A DNA stretch of 64,000 bases from Xanthomonas bonasiae (GTDB taxonomy: Bacteria; Pseudomonadota; Gammaproteobacteria; Xanthomonadales; Xanthomonadaceae): the NCBI RefSeq assembly GCF_017163705.1, contig NZ_JAFIWB010000013.1:58830-122829 (forward strand), given 5' to 3'. The translations under genes were made by a program, and so were the position numbers. The notes beneath the pieces are model-generated. The model searched no databases. It was given only the letters and a program-made list of their open reading frames with translations, and was not told where the DNA came from. Below, piece after piece: positions 1-8,000 of this stretch. Position 1 is the stretch's first letter; every line of letters begins with the position of its first letter.

Positions 1-828
1 GCGGCGCGCATTCCGCACGACGGCACGGCCACGGTGCGGATCTGGCAGGCCAACATCGGCAAGACCATCCTCGCGCAGGTGCCGATCGTGGCCGGCGCGG
101 TGCAGGAGAGCGGCGATTTCGAGCTGGACGGGGTGACCTTCCCGGCCGCCGAGATCCAGCTCGACTTCCTCGATCCGGCCGCGGACGAGGACGGCGCGGA
201 CGGGGCGATGTTTCCCACCGGCCACCTGGTCGATACGCTGGAGGTGCCGGGCGTCGGGACGTTCGAGGCGACGCTGATCAACGCCGGCATCCCGACCATC
301 TTCCTCGACGCGCAGGCGCTGGGCTACCGCGGCACCGAACTGCAGGACGCGATCAACGGCGATGCGCAGGCGCTGGCCAGGTTCGAGACGATCCGCGCCT
401 ACGGCGCGCTGCGCATGGGCCTGATCGCCAGGCTGGAAGACGCGGCGACGCGACAGCACACGCCGAAGGTGGCCTTCGTCGCGCCGCCGGCCGACTACGT
501 CGCCTCCAGCGGCAAGCCGGTCGCCGCCGCCGACATCGACCTGCTGGTGCGGGCGATGTCGATGGGCAAGCTGCACCACGCGATGATGGGCACCGCCGCG
601 GTGGCGATCGGCACCGCCGCGGCGATCCCGGGCACGCTGGTGAATCGCGCGGCCGGCGGCGGCGCACGCCAGGCGGTGCGCTTCGGCCATCCCTCCGGGA
701 CGTTGCGGGTCGGTGCCGAAGCGCAGCAGCAGGGTGACGGCCAGTGGAGCGTCACCAAGGCGATCATGAGCCGCAGCGCGCGGGTGCTGATGGACGGCTG
801 GGTGCGGGTGCCGGGCGATATTTGCTGA
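1..828 (+). CDS. prpF: 2-methylaconitate cis-trans isomerase PrpF, 5' end outside window
   Basis: The reading frame is open from the first base, so only the C-terminal 275 residues are present; the family is usually near 390-400 residues. PrpF isomerises 2-methylaconitate in the 2-methylcitrate cycle of propionate breakdown and works with the AcnD dehydratase. The sequence has the long glycine/alanine-rich C-terminal half of the diaminopimelate-epimerase-like fold, including the stretch GHPSGTLRVGAE and the preceding segment VRAMSMGKLHHAMMGTAA that is typical of PrpF. The prp genes expected upstream lie outside the window. No clear terminator follows; a REP palindrome pair begins about 60 bases after the stop. 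Confidence 0.85.
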   Translation, partial: AARIPHDGTATVRIWQANIGKTILAQVPIVAGAVQESGDFELDGVTFPAAEIQLDFLDPAADEDGADGAMFPTGHLVDTLEVPGVGTFEATLINAGIPTIFLDAQALGYRGTELQDAINGDAQALARFETIRAYGALRMGLIARLEDAATRQHTPKVAFVAPPADYVASSGKPVAAADIDLLVRAMSMGKLHHAMMGTAAVAIGTAAAIPGTLVNRAAGGGARQAVRFGHPSGTLRVGAEAQQQGDGQWSVTKAIMSRSARVLMDGWVRVPGDIC

Positions 829-888
829 GCCGGCAGCGCCGGCGGCGGGGCCGCATCGCTGTGGCGCCGCAAATCCGGGTCTTGTTCC

Positions 889-956
889 TGTAGGAGCGGC
901 TTCAGCCGCGACACGTTCTAACCGCAGTTGCTGTCGCGGCTGAAGCCGCTCCTGCA
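889..956. repeat. REP-type palindrome pair (GCGGC subtype)
   Basis: Two arms face each other (889-912 and 933-956), each carrying the core GAGCGGCTTCAGCCGCGAC or its complement, separated by 20 bases. Each arm folds into a small hairpin with a TTCA loop, and the two arms can also pair with each other. The same element recurs at least five more times in this window. The remaining gap before the receptor gene (957-1232) shows only the AT-rich promoter-like stretch listed next. Confidence 0.9.
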
Positions 957-1111
957 GGGGGCGGGTGGGCGCAGCGGCGTGCGCTGTTGCACGGCCGAGG
1001 CCGCAGTGGCGCCGGCCAGCCGGAAATCCGCAGTGCGATGTTGATAGACCTGGGGCGTCTGGACAGTGCACCTGCAGGGCATATGTGGCAGCCCATTGCG
1101 CGCGTACAGCC

Positions 1112-1162
1112 TTAACACGTTCAAGTGACCGGGACATGCAAAGCGTGTGTATTTTGTGTTAA
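1112..1162. promoter_or_regulatory. Candidate control region of the TonB receptor (separated inverted repeat)
   Basis: An AT-rich stretch in otherwise GC-rich DNA contains TTAACAC at 1112-1118 and its exact complement GTGTTAA at 1156-1162, centres 44 bases apart. It lies 70-120 bases before the receptor start codon. This could be a pair of regulator half-sites around a promoter. No regulator is encoded next to it, so the assignment is weak. Confidence 0.25.
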
Positions 1163-1232
1163 TTATGTTGCGGCGCGGCATCGCTTGCCGGCGACGCGCA
1201 TTCGCTCTTGCCCATTCCACTCCGGAGTCCCC

Positions 1233-3452
1233 ATGTCCGCCAGTTGGTCGTTGCGCACCAGCGCACTTGCCGTAGCCGTCGTTTCCGCCCTCTCGTTCCC
1301 CGCCGCCGCACAGCAGGCGGACAGCACGGACGGGGTCGCCCGCCTGGACACGGTCAAGGTCACCGCCGAACGGCGTTCGGAAGACTCCAAGGACGTGCCG
1401 ATCTCCGCCAGCGTGCTGCGCCCGGAATACCTGGACGCGATCGCCACCAGCGGCTCGGACGTACGCGTGCTGGCCGGCAAGGCGCCCAGCCTCAATGTCG
1501 AATCCTCCAACGGCCGCGTGTTCCCGCGCTTCTACATCCGCGGCTACGGCAACACCGACTTCAACACCTACGCCTCGCAGCCGGTGTCGCTGGTGTACGA
1601 CGACGTGGTGGCCGAGAACGCGTTCCTGAAGGGCTTCCCGATCTTCGACCTGGAAGGCCTGGAAGTGCTGCGCGGCCCGCAGGGCACGCTGTTCGGCCGC
1701 AACACCCCCGCCGGCGTGGTCAAGTTCAACTCGGTCAAGCCGAGCATCGGCGCCAACGACGGCTACGCCAGTCTGTCCTACGGCACCTACGGCACCATGA
1801 CCATGGAAACCGGCCTGAGCATCGCCATGGGCGACAAGTGGGCCGCGCGCGTGTCGGCGCTGGGCCAGCGCCGCGACGACTGGGTTGACAACACCGTGGA
1901 CAACCGGTCGTTCGAGGGCTACACCGACTCGGCGGTGCGGGTGCAGCTGCTGTTCCAGCCGGGCGAGGACTTCAGCGCGCTGTTCAACGCGCATGCGCGG
2001 CATCTCGACGGCACCGCGCGCCTGTTCCGCGCCAACATCTTCCAGCCGGGCAGCAACAAGCTGGTCGACGGCTTCGATCCGGACAAGGTGTCCATCGACG
2101 GCGGCAACACCCAGGAACTGCAGACCTACGGCGGCAGCGCCAACCTGACCTGGGACCTGGGCGACATCGTGCTGCACTCGATCACCGGCTACGAAGGCAT
2201 CGGCAAGTACTACAGCCGCGGCGACATCGACGGCGGCTACGGCGCGGTGTTCGCGCCGCCGTCCGGCCCCGGCGTGATCGCGTTCCCGGTGGAAACCGCC
2301 GGCGGCATCAAGAACCTGGACCAGTACTCGCAGGAGCTGCGCGCCGAGTCGCAGTACGCCGGCCCGCTCAACTGGCAGGCCGGCCTGTACTACTTCCACG
2401 ATTCGGTGGAAGGCGAGAACTACACCTACGACACCTTCGGCGGCGGCACCCTCAGCAGCTACCAGCTGACCCGCCAGCGCAACACCTCGTGGGCGGCGTT
2501 CGGCTCGCTGAACTATGCGGCCACCGATCGCCTGAACCTGCGCGCCGGCATCCGCTACACCTACGACAAGAAGACCTTCGACGTGCTGGCGCTGGATCGC
2601 GTCACCCTGCTCGAGCCGTCCACCGGCAGCACCGACAACTCCAAGGTCACCGGCGACGTCAGCGCGACCTACACCATCAACGACAACGTCAACGTCTACG
2701 CCCGCGCCGCGCGCGGTTTCCGCGGCGCCAGCTTCGGCGTGCCGTCGGCGACCGCGCCGCTGACCGTGGCAGCGCCGGAGACCGTGGACTCGTACGAGAT
2801 CGGCATCAAGTCCGACCTGTTCGACAAGCGCGCGCGGATCAGCTTCGACATCTACGATTTCCAGGTGAAGAACCAGCAGCTGACCGCGGTCGGCGGCACC
2901 TCCAACGACGTGCGCCTGCTCAACGCCGACAAGTCCAAGGCGCGCGGCGCCGAGTTCGACTTCGAGGCGCTGCTCACCCAGAACCTGCGCTTCACCCTCG
3001 GCGGCGCCTACAACTGGACCCGCATCGAGGATCCGACCCTGTCGGTCGGCGTGTGCCGCACCTGCACCGTGACCGATCCGCTCAACGCCGCCGGCAACGC
3101 CATCATCGACGGCAACGTGCTGCCGCAGGCGGCCAAGTGGATGGGCAACGCCACGCTGCGCTACGGCATCCCGGTCGGCGACGACGCCGAGTTCTTCTTC
3201 TACACCGACTGGTCCTACCGCAGCGAGATCAACTTCTTCCTGTACGACTCGCGCGAATTCGTCGGCCAGCCGCTGCTCGAAGGCGGCGCCAAGATCGGCT
3301 ACAACTGGGGCGCCGGCGCGTACGAGGTGTCGGTGTTCTGCCGCAACTGCACCAACCAGATCCGCGCCACCGGTGCGATCGACTTCAACAACCTCACCGG
3401 CTTCATCAACGATCCGCGCATCGTCGGCGCGCAGTTCCGCGCCAATTTCTGA
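1233..3452 (+). CDS. TonB-dependent outer-membrane receptor
   Basis: A 739-residue outer-membrane transporter that uses TonB/ExbBD energy to import a ligand. The ATG at 1233 is chosen because a signal peptide follows immediately (hydrophobic run ending AAAQQ); an upstream in-frame start would put 36 non-signal residues in front. A TonB-box-like stretch (LDTVKVTAERR) precedes the plug domain with VLRGPQGTLFGRNTPAG near residue 150. Beta-barrel sequence runs to a terminal aromatic residue (QFRANF). The next gene on the same strand is a secreted nucleoside hydrolase, so nucleosides or related compounds are a possible ligand, but a terminator hairpin between the two argues against a simple operon. 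Siderophore-type substrates cannot be excluded. Confidence 0.9.
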   Translation: MSASWSLRTSALAVAVVSALSFPAAAQQADSTDGVARLDTVKVTAERRSEDSKDVPISASVLRPEYLDAIATSGSDVRVLAGKAPSLNVESSNGRVFPRFYIRGYGNTDFNTYASQPVSLVYDDVVAENAFLKGFPIFDLEGLEVLRGPQGTLFGRNTPAGVVKFNSVKPSIGANDGYASLSYGTYGTMTMETGLSIAMGDKWAARVSALGQRRDDWVDNTVDNRSFEGYTDSAVRVQLLFQPGEDFSALFNAHARHLDGTARLFRANIFQPGSNKLVDGFDPDKVSIDGGNTQELQTYGGSANLTWDLGDIVLHSITGYEGIGKYYSRGDIDGGYGAVFAPPSGPGVIAFPVETAGGIKNLDQYSQELRAESQYAGPLNWQAGLYYFHDSVEGENYTYDTFGGGTLSSYQLTRQRNTSWAAFGSLNYAATDRLNLRAGIRYTYDKKTFDVLALDRVTLLEPSTGSTDNSKVTGDVSATYTINDNVNVYARAARGFRGASFGVPSATAPLTVAAPETVDSYEIGIKSDLFDKRARISFDIYDFQVKNQQLTAVGGTSNDVRLLNADKSKARGAEFDFEALLTQNLRFTLGGAYNWTRIEDPTLSVGVCRTCTVTDPLNAAGNAIIDGNVLPQAAKWMGNATLRYGIPVGDDAEFFFYTDWSYRSEINFFLYDSREFVGQPLLEGGAKIGYNWGAGAYEVSVFCRNCTNQIRATGAIDFNNLTGFINDPRIVGAQFRANF

Positions 3453-3483
3453 TTGGCGTGCCAGCGATGCGATGAACCAGGGA

Positions 3484-3514
3484 CCGCCGGCTATCATGCC
3501 GGCGGTTTCTTTTT
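3484..3514 (+). terminator. Rho-independent terminator after the receptor gene
   Basis: An 8-bp perfect stem CCGCCGGC / GCCGGCGG (3484-3491 with 3498-3505), a six-base loop and a T-rich tail to 3514. It ends 14 bases before the nucleoside hydrolase start codon, so that gene needs read-through or its own promoter. Confidence 0.75.
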
Positions 3515-3527
3515 ATGGGAGGCGCGC

Positions 3528-4550
3528 ATGCGCAGTCTGAAACGGTGGGCGGCGCTGGCGCTGCTGGCGTTGGCATCGGTTGCCGCCGCGGCGGCGCCGC
3601 CGGCACAGAAGGTGGTGGTGTCCACCGACATCGGCGACGACATCGACGACGCGTTCGCGCTGGCGCTGCTGCTGCGCAGCCCGGAGCTGGACGTGCTTGG
3701 CATCGCCTCGGCGTGGGGCGACACCGCACTGCGTGCGCAGTTGCTGCAGCGGTTGTTGCAACAGGCCGGGCGCAGCGAGATCCCGTTGGCGATCGGCCAT
3801 GCCACGCCCTCCACGATTCCCTTCAGCCAGGCGCGCTGGGCGGCGCAGGGCACGCGGCCGCGCAAGGCGCCGGACGCGGCGGACTTCATCCTGGCGCAGG
3901 CGCGGCGCCATCCCGGCCAGGTCACCTTGCTGGTGCTCGGACCGCTGACCGACGCGGCGCGCGCGTTGCAGCGCGACCCGCAGGGCTTCGCCCAACTCAA
4001 GCAGGTGGTGCTGATGGGCGGGTCGGTGCGGGCGGGCTACGGCAAGTCGCGCTACCGGCCGCCGAGCGCGCCGGCGCCGGAATACAACATCGTCTCCGAC
4101 ATCGGCGCCGCGCAGCGCGTGTTCGCCGCCGGCGTGCCGATCGTGATGCTGCCGCTGGACGCGACCCAGGTGACCCTGGAGGAACCGGAGCGGGTGGCGC
4201 TGTTCGCGCATGGCGATCCGCTGACCGATGCGCTGACCCAGCTCTACTACCAGTGGCGCGACACCGACCAGCCCTGGGCCAGCGCCACGCCGACCCTGTT
4301 CGACGTGGTGCCGGTGGCGCAACTGCTTGACCCGAGCCTGTGCCCGACCGTGCCGTTGCGCATCGCGGTCGACGACCAGGGGTATACGCGGGAAGTGCCG
4401 CCTGGCGCGAGGGCAACTGGCGGCACTGTGGCCGTCGACGACGCGCCGGATGGCGGCCATGCGGCGCCCGGCGCCGCCAACGCCCAGGTCTGCCTTGCGC
4501 TGGACCGGCCGCGGCTGATCGCGCTGTACATGCAGCGCTTGTTGCATTGA
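3528..4550 (+). CDS. Secreted inosine/uridine-preferring nucleoside hydrolase family protein
   Basis: A 340-residue hydrolase of the IUNH family, which cleaves ribonucleosides to base and ribose. The calcium-binding signature of the family is present near the mature N-terminus (STDIGDDIDDAFAL, the DxDxxxDD pattern). A clear signal peptide (hydrophobic run then AAAAPPA) places it in the periplasm, unlike most cytosolic relatives. The later conserved segments VLMGGS and PAPEYNIVSDIGAAQ also fit the family. The ATG at 3528 is preferred because it directly precedes the signal peptide. The gene follows a TonB receptor, suggesting uptake and periplasmic breakdown of nucleosides; that link is inference. 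REP repeats follow. Confidence 0.87.
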   Translation: MRSLKRWAALALLALASVAAAAAPPAQKVVVSTDIGDDIDDAFALALLLRSPELDVLGIASAWGDTALRAQLLQRLLQQAGRSEIPLAIGHATPSTIPFSQARWAAQGTRPRKAPDAADFILAQARRHPGQVTLLVLGPLTDAARALQRDPQGFAQLKQVVLMGGSVRAGYGKSRYRPPSAPAPEYNIVSDIGAAQRVFAAGVPIVMLPLDATQVTLEEPERVALFAHGDPLTDALTQLYYQWRDTDQPWASATPTLFDVVPVAQLLDPSLCPTVPLRIAVDDQGYTREVPPGARATGGTVAVDDAPDGGHAAPGAANAQVCLALDRPRLIALYMQRLLH

Positions 4551-4575
4551 GGCGGCGGCGAGTCCGCCGCTTCGC

Positions 4576-4879
4576 TCGTCGCGGCTGAAGCCGCTCCTAC
4601 AGGGAACTTGCGGTCATCCAACCGGCTGCACTGTAGGAGAGGCTTCAGGCCCGACCGATGGCCGAGCCGTCGCGATTCCAGGTTCCGCTCGTCGCGGCTG
4701 AAGCCGCTCCTCCAGGGACTTGCGGCCATCCAACCGGGTGCACTGTAGGAGGGGCTTCAGCCCCGACCGATGGCCGAACCGTCGCGATTCCAGGCTCCGC
4801 TCGTCGCGGCTGAAGCCGCTCCTACAAGGGCTTGCGGCCGATTGGTCGGGTGCACTGTGGGAGGGACTTCAGTCCCGAC
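4576..4879. repeat. Tandem array of composite REP units
   Basis: A unit of 112-113 bases is repeated about 2.7 times (beginning at 4574, 4687 and 4799). Each unit holds one inverted arm of the GCGGC subtype, a linker containing CTTGCGG and GGGTGCACTG, then a forward arm of another subtype (degenerate at about 4632, GGGGC at 4744-4767, GGGAC at 4856-4879), then a linker ending GATTCCAGG. The array fills most of the 549-base gap before the alpha-2-macroglobulin gene. The same linker is found in the array at the end of the window. The rest of the gap (4880-5099) shows no gene. Confidence 0.85.
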
Positions 4880-5099
4880 TGCATCCGGTCTGGGTAACCT
4901 GTGGCCTCATCGGCTGCTTCCACAGAGCCCGCACCGCATACACAGAAATCGCCGCGTGCACGGTCCGGCGGCGGGTGCCCGCCGCCGTCCCCGGCCGCCT
5001 TGCCGGGCGCCGGCGAACGCCGCGTCCGCAATCTCGATTCCGAGTCTCCGGCGGTCGCGTCCGCGTTCTATACTCGCGCCACTTTCACGGAGCGAACGT

Positions 5100-8000
5100 A
5101 TGCACACGGATTCGAAGCGGCAGTGGCGCCTCCTGCGCGCGGGGCTGTTGAGCACCTTCCTGCTGCTGGGCCTGGCGTTGGCACTGGGCGGCTGCAAGCG
5201 CAACGAATCCGGGCAGTTGCCCGACGCCAGCGGCGAGCCGGTCAAGGGCCAGAAGGAGGCGATGAAGGGCTTCGGCCTGGTCCGCGCCTATCCCGACCAG
5301 AAGGGCGACGGGCTGTCGCTGGCGCTGGAGTTCTCGCGGCCGCTGGTCGGCACCCAGGACTTCGACAAGCTGCTGCGCTTCGAGGAAAAAGTCGGCACCG
5401 ACGACAGCGCCTGGTCGCTGTCCGACGACGGCAAGACCCTGCGCTATCCGTACGTGGAGGCGGCCAAGGACTACACCGTACTGATCTCCGCCGACCTGCT
5501 CGCCGCCGACGGCAGCCGCCTGGGCAAGCCGCTCAAGCAGAAGGTCTACACCGGCGAACTGGAGCCGGCGGTCGGCTTCGCCTCGCAGGGCAGCGTGCTG
5601 CCGGCGCGCGAGAGCCGCGGCCTGCCGGTGGTGTCGCTCAACGTGCCGGAAGTGGACGTGGAATTCATGCGGGTCAAGGAAGGCTCGCTGCCGGCGTTCT
5701 TCGCCCAGTACCAGCGCGGCGGCCGCCGCGGCAGCTGGGAAATGGACAGCGACTACAGCGACCACACCCCGATCTCGCAGCTGGCCGAGTCGGTCTACGT
5801 CAACCGCTTCGTGCTCGGCGGCGACAAGAACGAGCGCGCGCTGACCTATCTGCCGATCCAGGACATCAAGGAACTGCAGGAACCGGGCCTGTACTTCGCG
5901 GTGATGAAGCGCCCGGGCCGGTTCGAGAACGAATACGACACCGCGTTCTTCACCGTCAGCGACATCGGCCTGCACGCGCGCGCCTACAAGGACAAGCTGT
6001 TCGTGCACACCGCCTCGCTGCAGAGCGGGGAGCCGTTGAAGAAGGTGGAACTGCGCATCCTCGACGCCAAGGGCGAGCTGTTCCTGAAGGGCGAGACCGA
6101 CGCCAACGGCAACGCGCTGCTGAACTACACCCTCGACGCCGGCCAGGTGCTGGTGGCGCGCAGCGGCACCGACCTGTCGATGCTGCCGTTCAACCAGCCG
6201 GCGCTGGACCTGAGCGAGTTCGCCGTGGCCGGACGCGAGAACGCCTGGTTCGACGTGTTCGCCTGGTCCGGCCGCGACCTGTACCGCCCCGGCGAGACGG
6301 TGCGCGTGTCGGCGCTGCTGCGCGACAACGACGGCAAGCCGGTGGCGACCAGCGGCAAGGGGGCGCAGCCGGTGTTCCTGCGGCTGAAGCAGCCCGACGG
6401 CAAGATCTTCCGCGAGACCCGCCTGCAGCCGGGCGAGCAGGGCTATTTCAGCTTCGAGCAGCTGATTCCCGCCGATGCGCCGACCGGGCGCTGGCAGGTG
6501 GAGTTCCGCACCGATCCGTCCAGCAAGGAAGCGGTGCAGGGCATGACCCTGCGCATCGAGGAGTTCCTGCCCGAGCGCATGAAGCTGGACCTGGACAGCG
6601 CGCAGAAGACGCTCAAGCCGGGCGAGCCGTTCAAGCTGCAGGCCACCGCCGCCTACCTGTACGGCGCGCCGGCCGACGGCAACCGCTTCACCGCCAAGCT
6701 GGCGGTGGCGGTCGAGCAGCATCCGGTCGAGTCGCTGCCCGGTTATTTCTTCGGCGACTCGACGCTGCAGCTGCCGCGCGAAGCCAAGGACGTGATCGAT
6801 ACCGAATTCGGCGCCGACGGCAAGATCGCCGAGGACCTGGCGCTGCCGGACGAAGCCAAGCCGACCAGCACCATCGCCGCGCTGGTCTCGGCCAGCGTGT
6901 ACGAGACCGGCGGTCGCACCGTCACCCGCACGCTCAAGCGCGTGCTGTGGCCGGCGCCGGCGCTGGTCGGCGTGCGCCCGCTGTTCGACGACAAGGACGG
7001 CGCCGATGCCAACGCCAACGCGCGCTTCGAGCTGATGCGGGTCGACGCGCAGGGCAAGCCGCAGCCGGCCAAGGGGCTGAAGGTGACCCTGGTGCGCGAG
7101 CTGCGCGACTACCACTGGGCGTTCGCCGACAACCGCTGGGACTACGATTTCACCCGCCGCTTCGAGAACAAGCAGACCCTCACCGTCGATGCCGGCAGCG
7201 GCGCGGCCAAGTTCGATTTCCCGGTGGAGTGGGGCGAGTACCGCGTGGACGTGTTCGATCCGTCCACCGGCCTGACCACGCGCTATCCGTTCCGCGCCGG
7301 CTGGAGCTGGAACGACGAGAACCGCGGCCTGGACGCGCGCCCGGACAAGGTCAAGCTGGCGCTGGACAAGACCGGCTACAAGGCCGGCGACACGCTCAAG
7401 GTCACCCTGACCCCGCCGCATGCCGGTCCCGGCGTGCTGATGGTCGAGAGCGACAAGATGCTGTACGTGCAGGACATCGACGTGAAGCCGGGCAGCAGCT
7501 TCGAGATCCCGGTGACCAAGGACTGGGAGCGCCACGACGTCTACGTCACCGCGCTGGTGTTCCGCGGCGGTTCGGCGCCGAGCAAGATCACCCCGGCGCG
7601 TGCGGTCGGCGTGGCCTTCGTGCCGATGGAGCGCAAGACCCGGCGCGTGGCGGTGGGCCTGGTCGCGCCCAAGCAGATGCGTCCGGAGCAGCCGCTGCCG
7701 GTGACGGTCAGCGTGCCGGAACTGGCCGGCAAGCAGGCGCACGTGACCATTTCCGCGGTGGACGTGGGCATCCTCAACATCACCCGCTTCCCGGTGCCCG
7801 ACGCCAACGCGCAGTTCTTCGCGCAGCGGCGCCTGGGCGTGGACGCGTACGACATCTATGGCCGGGTGATCGAGAGCTTCGAGGGCGGGACCGGCAAGCT
7901 GCGCTTCGGCGGCGACATGGCATTGGCGGCATTGCCGCAGGCCAAGCGCCCGACCGCGCGGGTGCAGACCGTGGACCTGTTCTCCGGTTCGGTGAAGCTC

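Noticed and set aside
918..3497. A long minus-strand frame opposite the first TonB receptor.
   Set aside because: The receptor on the plus strand has a signal peptide, plug and barrel motifs; the opposite frame has none.
4576..4879. Regular repeats that might suggest a CRISPR array.
   Set aside because: The units are palindromic REP arms in alternating orientation with conserved linkers, not identical repeats with unique spacers, and no cas gene is present.
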